From contig JAPPOQ010000007.1 of assembly GCA_028817895.1 (NCBI GenBank), positions 1-64,000 on the forward strand: 64,000 bases of DNA, given 5' to 3'. The stretch is from Ahrensia sp. (GTDB lineage: Bacteria; Pseudomonadota; Alphaproteobacteria; Rhizobiales; Rhizobiaceae). A program made the translations under genes and the position numbers. A model generated the notes under the pieces. That model was not told the origin of the DNA, did not search any database, and saw nothing but the letters and a program-made list of their open reading frames with translations. Numbering within the stretch: the stretch's first letter is position 1; each line of letters starts with the position of its first letter. Shown piece after piece: positions 54,529-63,407 of this stretch.

Positions 54529-54753
54529 CGCCGTCGGGCCTGTTTACCGGCCTCAACCTCCCGGATTCACACAGCTTAACCGGCTGTTAACTGCGCAGGC
54601 TGTAAACCTTAGGCGTTAATTGCTCAACAAGCTTTGCGGGGCATTGTTGAGAGACCTCAAGCGTACGAAGTTTCTCGTCGGCATGATGCCATCGTCTTGA
54701 ACCGGGTTTGGCCGGAATGTTTCAAAGAAAAGTTCAAGTAACGAGGTTGTACC
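54529..54753 (+). promoter_or_regulatory. Flagellin upstream region
   Basis: The 225-base leader between fliP and the flagellin gene. It holds a near-palindrome TTAACCGGCTGTTAA around 54578-54592 and an imperfect CCGG-bounded repeat just after fliP. The flagellin ribosome binding site GAGG lies about seven bases before the ATG. A long untranslated leader is common for rhizobial flagellins, where FlbT can act on the mRNA. No further gene is seen. Confidence 0.4.
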
Positions 54754-55686
54754 ATGAACGGTAGCATCAACACTAACATTTCCGCAATGACGGCTCTGAA
54801 GTCACTCCAGATGACCAATGTGAATCTGGAAGAAGCACAGAACCGTATCTCTACTGGCCTTCGCGTTTCGGAAGCCGCTGACAACGCAGCTTACTGGTCG
54901 ATCGCAACAACAATGCGTTCCGACAACAAAGCTCTCAGCACGGTTCAGGACGCTCTGGGTCTGGGTCAAGCCAAAGTTGATATCGCCTATACCGGTCTCA
55001 ACGCCGCAATCGACGTTGTCGACGAAATCAAGTCGAAACTGGTTGCAGCTCGTGAGCCGGGCGTTGATCGCTCCAAGATCCAGTCGGAAATCGCCCAGTT
55101 GCAGGGTCAGTTGACCTCGATCGCCGACTCATCGTCCTTCTCGGGTGAAAACTGGCTGAGCATCAGCCACGACGTCACCGCAGATGGTGCCTTGTCGGCT
55201 GACGTTGTCTCGTCCTTCACCCGCTCTGGCGCCAATGTCTCGGTTGGCACGCTTTCGATCACCGTCTCCAGCATCACACTGTTCAATGCGGACGCTGATG
55301 CCGCTTCGGTCGGTCTTCTCGACACGCAGTTCACCACAACTGGTGCCGGCGCCGTGACGACTTCGGTCTCCGCACTCGACATCACCGCTGCCAACGTTGA
55401 TGACACGGATATCGACGAAATGATCAGTGCTGCTGACACGGCTGTTCAGTCCATGACCACAGCGGCTGCAGACCTTGGTGCCACGAAGTCGCGCATTGAG
55501 ATGCAGAACGACTTTATCGGTAACCTGATGAGCGCCATCGATCGCGGTGTTTCCGCTCTGGTTGACGCTGATATGTCGGCTGAATCGACCCGCCTGTCCG
55601 CTCTGCAGACGCAGCAGCAGCTCGGCATTCAGTCGCTGTCGATCGCCAACTCCTCTGCACAGTCAATCTTGGCACTGTTCAGATAA
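54754..55686 (+). CDS. fliC: Flagellin
   Basis: Filament subunit, 310 residues. The conserved N-terminal D0/D1 helices (SINTNISAMTALKSLQMTNV, AQNRISTGLRVSEAADNAAY) and C-terminal helices (STRLSALQTQQQLGIQSLSI, then ANSSAQSILALFR) are present. The middle (about 145-225) is a short, Ser/Thr/Ala/Val-rich variable domain. Only one flagellin gene is in the window, whereas many rhizobia have several. Placed after fliP and before fliF. Confidence 0.97.
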   Translation: MNGSINTNISAMTALKSLQMTNVNLEEAQNRISTGLRVSEAADNAAYWSIATTMRSDNKALSTVQDALGLGQAKVDIAYTGLNAAIDVVDEIKSKLVAAREPGVDRSKIQSEIAQLQGQLTSIADSSSFSGENWLSISHDVTADGALSADVVSSFTRSGANVSVGTLSITVSSITLFNADADAASVGLLDTQFTTTGAGAVTTSVSALDITAANVDDTDIDEMISAADTAVQSMTTAAADLGATKSRIEMQNDFIGNLMSAIDRGVSALVDADMSAESTRLSALQTQQQLGIQSLSIANSSAQSILALFR

Positions 55687-55695
55687 TCTCAAGCC

Positions 55696-55741
55696 GGAGG
55701 CCGTTAAACTGATCGTTGAAGCGATTGGCATAACGGCCTCC
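55696..55741 (+). terminator. Perfect 11-bp hairpin after the flagellin gene
   Basis: GGAGGCCGTTA at 55696-55706 pairs perfectly with TAACGGCCTCC at 55731-55741. The 24-base loop can itself pair through ATCG and CGAT. It starts 10 bases after the flagellin stop. It probably ends or protects the flagellin transcript; no U-run follows, so it may be a stabiliser rather than a strict terminator. Confidence 0.65.
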
Positions 55742-55803
55742 ACTCACACACAAGTTTACGAGTATATGATGTGAGGGAAGTTTAGCATTCTAGGTTCGTA
55801 AAC

Positions 55804-57426
55804 TTGCCAGACCAAATCCGACTCTTTGCAAACAACTTGCAGGCCCTGGGCACCCGTCGGCTTATCATTCTCGGCGGAAGCGTTGCAGCAACCATCGTCG
55901 TCCTGGCCGTGCTGGCCATCTGGGCAAGCCGCCCTCCCTTCACCACATTGTACACCGGGCTCCAGCGCGATGACATCAATCGCATGGGTCCGGTGCTTTC
56001 GCAGGCCGGCATCGCTTACGATGTCGATTCTGCAGGCGGGACCGTTCTCGTCGAAACCGGGCAGGGCAGCCGCGCACGCATGATCCTCGCGGAGCAAGGT
56101 CTGCCGCGTTCTTCTGGATCAGGCTACGAACTTTTCGACACGATGGGGTCGCTGGGCCTCACCTCCTTCATGCAGGAAGTTACGCGCGTTCGTGCTTTGG
56201 AGGGCGAGGTTGCGCGTTCCGTCCGGTTGATCGAGGGCGTGCGCGCGGCGCGCGTGCACATCGTGCTCCCGGACCGCACTCGCTTCTCCAACAGACGCAA
56301 TCAAGCCTCCGCATCTGTGTTGATCCGCGCGGATCGTCGCATGGATTCTGACAAGGCCAATGCAATCCGCCATCTGGTTGCAGCATCCGTTCCAGGTCTC
56401 GACAACGCAAATGTCACTGTGCTGGGCGCCAATGGCACTGTGTTGGCGGCGGGCCGCGATCCCGAGACATCGTCGCTGACGGGCGGATTGGCGGTCCAGC
56501 GCATGATCGAAGGCCGTCTGTCGGAAAACATCGCCCGCATGCTTGAGCCTTGGCTTGGCGTCGACAATTTCCGCGTCAGCGTTCGTGCCGCTTTGGACAC
56601 AAGCGAAAAACGTATCGAAGAAACAACATTCGATCCCGATTCGCGTGTGGAACGTTCAGTCCAGGTTGTGCGGGTCGAGGAGGCCAACTCGCAGCGTTCG
56701 GCCAATGCGCCCACCACAATTGCAGAAGACTTGCCGGAGGATGCCGGAACCGGTGGCGCCCCGGCAGGCGGCTCGAACCAGTCGTCGGAACGTCGCGAGG
56801 AGACGACCAATTACGAGATTAACTCCAAGAAGACCGCTATCGTCCAAAACGGTTTCAGTGTGACAGCCTTGTCGGCATCCGTGGTTGTCAATCTGGACCG
56901 GCTCAATGAGATGGCTGGTGGCACGATCACGCAGGAAGCGCTGAATGAGCGTCTTGCCTCGATCCAGAAATCGGTTCTCGCGGCCGCGGGTTTTGATCAG
57001 GAGCGGGGCGACATCGTCAATGTGGAGGCGTTGACCTTCACCGATGTAGCTTTTGACGATTCGGTGGCCGCTAACGGCATAATGCATCAGATCGCCGCCC
57101 AGACGAGTTCGATCGTGAAGGCATTGGCATTCGTTGCGGCCTTGTTCGTCGTGTTGTTCTTCGGGTTGCGCCCGGCGATGCGCATGGTGATGGAGCAGTC
57201 ACCTCAGGCGGCGACCGCTGAACTCAAATCCACCGCTGAGCGCAATGCGGCGATTGCAGCGCAATTTACCGGGCCGGACGCGAAGGCTTTGCCGCAAGCG
57301 GATCGGTCGATCGAGGCGCGACTTCAGGCATTGGCTGATCAAGATGAGGAGCGTGCCGCAGAAGTTCTGCGAAGCTGGCTGAACAAGGGGGGCGAAGCAC
57401 CGCAGGCTAGCGCCGTGGCCTCATGA
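55804..57426 (+). CDS. fliF: Flagellar MS-ring protein FliF
   Basis: MS-ring protein, 540 residues, with membrane helices near 20-42 (IILGGSVAATIVVLAVLAIW) and 440-460 (IVKALAFVAALFVVLFFGLR). YscJ/FliF domains show FTTLYTGLQRDDINRMGPVL and RTRFSNRRNQASASVLIRAD. The C-terminus binds FliG. The only in-frame start is TTG at 55804 (a stop codon lies just upstream), and no strong ribosome binding site is seen. In other rhizobia fliF lies near the visNR genes; here it follows flagellin. It overlaps motB by 4 bases. Confidence 0.93.
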   Translation: MPDQIRLFANNLQALGTRRLIILGGSVAATIVVLAVLAIWASRPPFTTLYTGLQRDDINRMGPVLSQAGIAYDVDSAGGTVLVETGQGSRARMILAEQGLPRSSGSGYELFDTMGSLGLTSFMQEVTRVRALEGEVARSVRLIEGVRAARVHIVLPDRTRFSNRRNQASASVLIRADRRMDSDKANAIRHLVAASVPGLDNANVTVLGANGTVLAAGRDPETSSLTGGLAVQRMIEGRLSENIARMLEPWLGVDNFRVSVRAALDTSEKRIEETTFDPDSRVERSVQVVRVEEANSQRSANAPTTIAEDLPEDAGTGGAPAGGSNQSSERREETTNYEINSKKTAIVQNGFSVTALSASVVVNLDRLNEMAGGTITQEALNERLASIQKSVLAAAGFDQERGDIVNVEALTFTDVAFDDSVAANGIMHQIAAQTSSIVKALAFVAALFVVLFFGLRPAMRMVMEQSPQAATAELKSTAERNAAIAAQFTGPDAKALPQADRSIEARLQALADQDEERAAEVLRSWLNKGGEAPQASAVAS

Positions 57427-58562
57427 GTTCCCCGTCGCTGAGTAACGAACCTAAGCAGGAAATCATCATTGTCCGCCGCAAGAAGAATGGCGGTGATGGT
57501 CACCATGGCGGTGCCTGGAAGATCGCATTTGCGGACTTCATGACGGCCATGATGGCGCTGTTTCTGGTGCTGTGGCTCGTCAATGCGGCCAATGAGGAAA
57601 CCAAGAAGGCGGTGGCCAGCTATTTCAACCCGGTAAAGCTCGTCGACCGCCACCAGTCGGAGCGCGGGTTGGAACCAGCCGATGGACCTTCCAAAAAGGA
57701 AGTGGAAGAGAGCCAGCCCGGAGAGGTTGACATTGAAGATCCCGATGAAGAGCCAGACAACGACACGGAAGCGTCGTTCCGGGAAAATCCGCAGCAATTT
57801 CTAGATCAAATCGCCTTCCAGGCCGAAACCGAAGCCGAGCTTGAGCGCGCCATGCGCGACACCAACGGCAAGGCCAATGATCTACGCGACCCGTTCACCA
57901 ATACTCTGCTGAGTGGCCAACAATCCAATCAGAACGCCGCCGCGGTTCCAAGTGAAGAGGAACCGATCTGGCCCGAATCCTCGGCTGCGGTCATTGATCC
58001 TGACGGCCCGTCTTTGAAAAACAGCGACGGGTCGAGCGAAGAAGGTGATGCGACGGGCGACGCCCTTGCAAGGCTGGTTGAAAAAAATCAACTGCCAAAA
58101 ACGCCTGAAGAACAAGCCGTCGAGAAGTTGCGTGATGACATCGCCAAGGGGGAGCTTGGGTTGCAAGAAGCTGCAGCGCTCAATGTGAGGGTGACAGATG
58201 AAGGGCCGATGATCTCCATTCTGGACACGCCAGAATTTCCGTTGTTTCGTTCGGGGTCCCCGGTGCCGGAGGGGAGGCTTGTGCTCCTGCTTCAGGCTCT
58301 GGGAGAAAAGCTGAAAGAGCAGACCGGTAAGATCGAAATACGCGGGCACACGGATTCCACACCGTTCCGCCGGACTGGCTATGACAACTGGAATCTGTCG
58401 ACCGATCGGGCGCACTCAACGCGTCTCATGCTGTTGCGCTCGGGTCTTGAGGAGGAACGCATCGGGTCCGTCGCAGGATTTGCAGCATCGCGACCGCTGG
58501 ACGGCAGACAGCCGTCGGATCCGCTTAACCGACGCATTGAAATTCTACTGCGGCCGGCCTGA
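57423..58562 (+). CDS. motB: Flagellar motor stator protein MotB
   Basis: Stator subunit anchored to peptidoglycan, 379 residues. The single membrane helix AWKIAFADFMTAMMALFLVL contains the proton-carrying Asp38. A long acidic linker typical of rhizobial MotB follows (about 90-235). The C-terminal OmpA/MotB domain contains IEIRGHTDSTPFRRTGYDNW followed by NLSTDRA. Coupled to fliF (ATGA) and motC. Confidence 0.96.
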   Translation: MSSPSLSNEPKQEIIIVRRKKNGGDGHHGGAWKIAFADFMTAMMALFLVLWLVNAANEETKKAVASYFNPVKLVDRHQSERGLEPADGPSKKEVEESQPGEVDIEDPDEEPDNDTEASFRENPQQFLDQIAFQAETEAELERAMRDTNGKANDLRDPFTNTLLSGQQSNQNAAAVPSEEEPIWPESSAAVIDPDGPSLKNSDGSSEEGDATGDALARLVEKNQLPKTPEEQAVEKLRDDIAKGELGLQEAAALNVRVTDEGPMISILDTPEFPLFRSGSPVPEGRLVLLLQALGEKLKEQTGKIEIRGHTDSTPFRRTGYDNWNLSTDRAHSTRLMLLRSGLEEERIGSVAGFAASRPLDGRQPSDPLNRRIEILLRPA

Positions 58563-59716
58563 TGATGAGACGCTTCTTCACATTGTGGGCAATGGGTGTC
58601 TGGTTTGTTTTCGCAACCAGCGCTGCGGTCGCCAAGGTTGATCGCATCGACAGCGAAGACCCGACCGAACTGTTGGCGGTGCTGGCGCAAGTTCAGGATG
58701 ACGTTGCACAAAATGGCGCGGCCGCCATTGAGTTGCAGACCTTCCTGCTAGAGCGCATCGAAGGCATTTTTCAGGATCGTTCTGCGACCGATCTTTCCGT
58801 TCTCATGGTGACGGAGTACGCTCTTTCAGGGGGCAACCCATCAACGGCCTTGCGTCTTTTTCGACTGATGCCGGATGGCGCGCCGCATCAGGATGTTGCC
58901 CTTGCCATGCGGCCTTATCTTCGCGGTCGCAGCGAGACGGCGCGCGATCGCTTTGAAAAACTGGACATGAAGTCCGTTCCCGTGCGGTTGCGAGCTCTAT
59001 TGATTCTTGCCCAAGGCATGCTGAAATCCGCACTCGATGACCCAACATCCATTCGTGAATTGCGTCAGGCCAAGATGATGATGCCGGGTACGCTGGTGGA
59101 GGAGGCGGCCTCCCGGCGTCTTGTCGAGATCTATGCGCAACAGGGAGAAACGGACAAAGTGATGCGAGTGGCTGCTCAATATTGGCAGCGCTTTCCGCGT
59201 TCGCCCTATAGGAAACAGATGGAAAAGCTGGTCGCCGATCAGATGATCATTGACGACAGTGAGGAAACGCGCCAGTGGGCCAAGCGGCTTGCCGGCCTTT
59301 CCAATTTCGAACGCCTGGCTGCGTTCGCAGCACAACTTGCCCGTGCCTCGATTTTTGCTGGCAATTCCGATCTGGCCGACTTTGCCACAAGCCTGATTCC
59401 GACATCGAAAGAGGCAGAACGCCTTGCAACGACAAAGAGATCACGGCTGATGCGCGAGATTTCCCGGCTGACATCGGAAGATGTGAAGGACGTTGCCAAA
59501 CGTCTGGAGAGCTTCGACACCAATGGCTTGCTTGCGAGCGATCGCCGACTGCTTCAGGCGTCGCGGGGCATCGCACGGGCGATCAAGGCGCCGCTGCGCA
59601 AGGTCGATGCTTCAGACGTTGACCCTGAAGCCGAATCCGAAGCGGATCCATTCATGCAACGCATGCGCGAAAAGCTGGAAGCCGTAGAAGATACTCTGTC
59701 CAAGGAGAGCTCATAA
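58562..59716 (+). CDS. motC: Rhizobial motility protein MotC
   Basis: Periplasmic motor protein specific to rhizobia-like bacteria that works with MotB and needs the chaperone MotE. The 384 residues begin with a signal peptide (LWAMGVWFVFATSAAVAKVD) and are otherwise alpha-helical with TPR-like repeats (ASRRLVEIYAQQGETDKVMR). Start is one of two adjacent ATGs (58562, 58565). Located between motB and fliK, the usual order. Confidence 0.92.
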   Translation: MMRRFFTLWAMGVWFVFATSAAVAKVDRIDSEDPTELLAVLAQVQDDVAQNGAAAIELQTFLLERIEGIFQDRSATDLSVLMVTEYALSGGNPSTALRLFRLMPDGAPHQDVALAMRPYLRGRSETARDRFEKLDMKSVPVRLRALLILAQGMLKSALDDPTSIRELRQAKMMMPGTLVEEAASRRLVEIYAQQGETDKVMRVAAQYWQRFPRSPYRKQMEKLVADQMIIDDSEETRQWAKRLAGLSNFERLAAFAAQLARASIFAGNSDLADFATSLIPTSKEAERLATTKRSRLMREISRLTSEDVKDVAKRLESFDTNGLLASDRRLLQASRGIARAIKAPLRKVDASDVDPEAESEADPFMQRMREKLEAVEDTLSKESS

Positions 59717-59718
59717 TC

Positions 59719-61095
59719 ATGGACATTCGTTCCGTATCGTTGGCCTCCGACACCATGCCCGCAAAGGGCGATGCGCGCATTGAAAAGGGCGATCCGCAAA
59801 AGCCGTTCGCCCGTTTTCTGAAGGACGATGGGAACGGAAAGGCATTGACAGCCCGCGAAGACGGCCCACTCGCCGATCCGATGCGGGATGCAGGCGATCT
59901 GCGCGCCAAGCTGAAGGCGAACGATGTTCTGCTGGACCGCGCCTCCGTTTTGGCGGCGATGAAGTCTGACCAAAAAATGCCGAAGGGCGAGAACAACGTC
60001 CTGGGCCTGGCGAAACCAATCGAAAACCTGCTGACAAGCGCTCGTTCTGGCGAGAAACAGGGCGATCCGGTAAATCTCGAAGGGCTCATCGATGCGCTTC
60101 AAACGCCAGATGCCCAGCCAAAAGAGGAAAGCCTGACGGCAGCTTTCGACGAGACCATCGACATTGACAGCATTGGTGATGCGGTCGACGAGATCGTCAA
60201 TGCCGATGCCATGGTCGATCTCGAACCCGTAATCGATGCCGAAACGGACGCATTTGACGTTCCTCTCGACGATGAAGTGCCGGTTGGCGATTTCATAGAG
60301 GAACCGATTGCCGCTGAGCCAGCACCCTTGAGAGTTGAGACAATCCCTGCGGGCGCTGTACCACCAGTCAACGCAGCCTCAAATCGGGTTGATACAAAAC
60401 CGTTGACCGCAGAAGCCAGCGTGGCCCCGCCCATCGTCGAAGCGGTTGCAGCTGAAAGGCCAGGCGGTGAACGCATTTCACTGACCCCGGAAACCCCGCG
60501 TGCGGACATGATGCGCGCTGCTTCCTTCGCGGTCGTTGGCAATAATCAAAACGCAGTTTCTGCGGCTTTGCCTCTGGCTGGGGCCATGTTGGACGACATA
60601 GATGCTGCCGGCGCGATATTGCCACCCAACAGTGCGGCACCCGAAATGAGTTCTCTCGCCCCACTTCGTGAGATTGCGGCACCGCGCGCGGCTGGCCCGG
60701 CCCAGATGATCGCCACGCTGCTGCCGCAGATGCGCGTGCCGGACACAATTCGAGTTTCTCTCAATCCGGTGGAACTTGGATCGATTCAGATCGTTATTCA
60801 GCGCGCGGAAGAAGGGGTTCGTGTTCATCTGATGGCGGAAACTGATGCCGGTTACACTGCACTGATGGCTGAGCGTGAGCGTGTTGAAGACGTAATTAAG
60901 GATCTGCGCAACGCTCTTCAGAACCAAGATGGTGATGAAAGGTCATTTCTGGGGTCAGAGCGGCAGATGGATGACAGCCGGTCCGATGCCACTTTCTGGA
61001 GCGACGAGACATTCGCTGGAGAAACTGAAGACGCACAGGACGGCACTGAGTTGGCAAGTCCTGCAGGCCAGACGGGCCTAAGAAACACTGTGTAG
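59719..61095 (+). CDS. fliK: Flagellar hook-length control protein FliK (MotD)
   Basis: Measures hook length and triggers the FlhB switch; in Sinorhizobium the gene was first called motD. In the 458 residues the N-terminal part is low-complexity and acidic. The Flg_hook domain near the C-terminus shows MRVPDTIRVSLNPVELGSIQ and VIQRAEEGVRVHLMAETDAG. It starts 2 bases after motC. Confidence 0.9.
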   Translation: MDIRSVSLASDTMPAKGDARIEKGDPQKPFARFLKDDGNGKALTAREDGPLADPMRDAGDLRAKLKANDVLLDRASVLAAMKSDQKMPKGENNVLGLAKPIENLLTSARSGEKQGDPVNLEGLIDALQTPDAQPKEESLTAAFDETIDIDSIGDAVDEIVNADAMVDLEPVIDAETDAFDVPLDDEVPVGDFIEEPIAAEPAPLRVETIPAGAVPPVNAASNRVDTKPLTAEASVAPPIVEAVAAERPGGERISLTPETPRADMMRAASFAVVGNNQNAVSAALPLAGAMLDDIDAAGAILPPNSAAPEMSSLAPLREIAAPRAAGPAQMIATLLPQMRVPDTIRVSLNPVELGSIQIVIQRAEEGVRVHLMAETDAGYTALMAERERVEDVIKDLRNALQNQDGDERSFLGSERQMDDSRSDATFWSDETFAGETEDAQDGTELASPAGQTGLRNTV

Positions 61096-61200
61096 AGCGT
61101 AAAGTGAGGTGAGTGAACCAATACCGAGCATGCTCGGTTGTGAAACCGGTCAACTTGATTCAGGTTGAAAGATGCCGATTCGCAGTCCTGGAGGCGGGGA

Positions 61201-61995
61201 ATGATTGTAATCGTCGACGAGAGAAGTTTGGTGCAGGACGCATATTGCGCCCAACTCACGCGCGAGGGTTACGCGGCGCAGGGTCTGACGTCAAAGCAGT
61301 TCGCAAGCTGGATCGAAACCAGTGCACCGAAAGATCTCGAAGCGGTGGCCGGGTTTCTGATTGCACAGAACTGCTTTGAGTACTTGCGTGATGAATCCTC
61401 GGTTGGGCCCAACTTTGCGAAAAGTCTAATGGCCCCGGTTCTTGTTCTTGTCGACAAGCCGGCGCTTGACGTGATCCTCAAAGCGTTTGAGACCGGGGCC
61501 GATGATGTTTTGCGCAAGCCCATGCATGTGCGCGAAATTCTGGCGCGTGTCGCGGTCATCTCGAAACGCGGCCAAAAGGAAGAACCGGCTCCCGCCAATG
61601 CAAATCGGCTTCAAGTGGGGCTCGACGGTAGCGATCCAACAATCGATGGCAAAGAGTTCAAGTTACCGCGCCGCGAACGCCGCATCCTGGAATATCTCGC
61701 TTCGATCGGTGAACGCCGCGCGACCAAGTCGCAAATTTACAATGCGATATACGGCTTGTTCAACGAGGGCGTTGAGGAGACGGTGGTCGAGAGCCACATC
61801 TCCAAACTGCGCAAGAAGTTGAAAAAAGCGCTGGGATACGACCCGATCGATTCCCAGCGCTTCCTTGGTTACCGGCTCATCCTGGAAGACGACCATTTCG
61901 GCGACGCCGATGACCTGCGCAAAAAGGCGTCCAACGATGTGGAGCGCTCAAGTTCGGCAGAAGTCGAGCCGCAGGCCAAGTCTCTTGCTGGGTAA
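61201..61995 (+). CDS. ftcR: Flagellar transcriptional regulator FtcR
   Basis: OmpR-type orphan regulator that activates flagellar genes such as hook genes in Brucella and Bartonella. The 264 residues have a receiver-like domain (IVIVDERSLVQDAYCAQL, FETGADDVLRKPMHVREILA) and a winged-helix DNA-binding domain (KLPRRERRILEYLASIGERR, ETVVESHISKLRKKLKKALG). No clear phosphoacceptor Asp is seen in the third strand position. The ATG at 61201, preceded by GGAGG, is chosen over the longer frame from 61165. Confidence 0.93.
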   Translation: MIVIVDERSLVQDAYCAQLTREGYAAQGLTSKQFASWIETSAPKDLEAVAGFLIAQNCFEYLRDESSVGPNFAKSLMAPVLVLVDKPALDVILKAFETGADDVLRKPMHVREILARVAVISKRGQKEEPAPANANRLQVGLDGSDPTIDGKEFKLPRRERRILEYLASIGERRATKSQIYNAIYGLFNEGVEETVVESHISKLRKKLKKALGYDPIDSQRFLGYRLILEDDHFGDADDLRKKASNDVERSSSAEVEPQAKSLAG

Positions 61996-62124
61996 TGCGG
62001 GCCTCGCCCGACAACTCAAAGCCCGACGACAAGCAGGGCTGGCGACAAGCTTGCCAGCGATAGGTCGACGCAAGGTTGATGCGATATCCTCTCAACAGAC
62101 GCCACGTATCTGAGAGTATGTCTT

Positions 62125-63393
62125 ATGAGCCTTTATGGAATGATGCGCACCAGTGTTTCTGGAATGCAGGCACAAGCCAGCCGCCTTTCTGCGGTTGCCG
62201 ACAACATCGCCAACACCGACACGACGGGCTTTAAGCGATACTCAACCGAGTTCTCTCAGTTGGTGCGGCCTGGCCGAGATGCGCTGAACTCTTCACAAGA
62301 CAATTCCGGCGGTGTGATTTCGGACCTTCGGCAATCCGTCACTCAGGCCGGTTCGCTGCGTTACACGCAATCGCAAACCGATCTGGCCATCAACGGAGCC
62401 GGCTTCTTCGTGGTTCAGGACGCCAATGGCGCGCCTTACATGACGCGGGCTGGCTCATTCGTACCGGATGACGAAGGCTTTCTCGTCAACACAGCCGGGT
62501 TGAGACTGGCTGGCTACGACGTTCAGGACGGAGCTGCGGCCCCGGTGGCAAATGGTTATGCCGGCCTGGTGCCCGTTACGATTTCGCAAACAGACCTGAT
62601 CGCAACACCCACCACACAGGGTGTTTTCCAGGCCAATTTACCTTCCGAAGCCGACATTGTTGCAGGTGATACGCCTGCCAACAACACTTTAACCACTGAC
62701 TTTACGCAAAAATCATCTTTGGCGGTGTATGGTAGTTTGGGCGAAACCAAATTGATCGATATCTACTTCACCAAGACCGGTGCCAACCAATGGGAGGTCA
62801 CGACGTTCAATGCCGATGACTCGACGGCCGGAGGGCCTTTCCCATATGCAAGCGCGCCTCTTTCAACCGACACGATTACATTCGATCCGCTCAGCGGAGA
62901 ACTTGCTGCCGCTAGCGCCGACACGATTTCCTTCACCATTCCCGGTGGCGAAACCATGGACCTTTCGTTGGAAGGCATGACTCAGCTCGCGACAGATTTC
63001 TATGTTGCCGATGCGCGCACCAACGGCAACGCACCGGAGCCGATCGACGGAATTGATATCGATTCCGACGGCACGCTCTACGCCAGATATGGCGACGGCA
63101 CGTTCCGAGAACTGTTCAAAATACCCCTGGCTACTGTGACCAGCCCGGACAATCTGCAGGCCCAGACCGGCAGTGTGTTCCTGGAAAGCGCTGAATCCGG
63201 CGATGTTCAGATCGGGTTTGCGAGCGAGGGGGTGTTGGGCAGCATCGTGACGGGTGCACTTGAGCAGTCCAACGTCGACATTGCTGAAGAACTGACCACT
63301 ATGATCCAATCGCAGCGCAGCTACACGGCCAATTCCAAAGCCTTCCAGACCGGCTCCGACCTGCTGGACGTTTTGGTCAACCTGAAACGGTGA
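62125..63393 (+). CDS. flgE: Flagellar hook protein FlgE
   Basis: Hook subunit, 422 residues. The N-terminus MSLYGMMRTSVSGMQAQASR with VADNIANTDTTGFKRYSTEF and the C-terminus LEQSNVDIAEELTTMIQSQR, then SYTANSKAFQTGSDLLDVLV, are diagnostic. The ADINGAGFFVVQD core is seen as LAINGAGFFVVQDANGAPYM. It lies 130 bases after ftcR, so it likely has its own FtcR-dependent promoter, and 15 bases before flgK. Confidence 0.97.
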   Translation: MSLYGMMRTSVSGMQAQASRLSAVADNIANTDTTGFKRYSTEFSQLVRPGRDALNSSQDNSGGVISDLRQSVTQAGSLRYTQSQTDLAINGAGFFVVQDANGAPYMTRAGSFVPDDEGFLVNTAGLRLAGYDVQDGAAAPVANGYAGLVPVTISQTDLIATPTTQGVFQANLPSEADIVAGDTPANNTLTTDFTQKSSLAVYGSLGETKLIDIYFTKTGANQWEVTTFNADDSTAGGPFPYASAPLSTDTITFDPLSGELAAASADTISFTIPGGETMDLSLEGMTQLATDFYVADARTNGNAPEPIDGIDIDSDGTLYARYGDGTFRELFKIPLATVTSPDNLQAQTGSVFLESAESGDVQIGFASEGVLGSIVTGALEQSNVDIAEELTTMIQSQRSYTANSKAFQTGSDLLDVLVNLKR

Positions 63394-63407
63394 TTGGACG
63401 CTGATCC

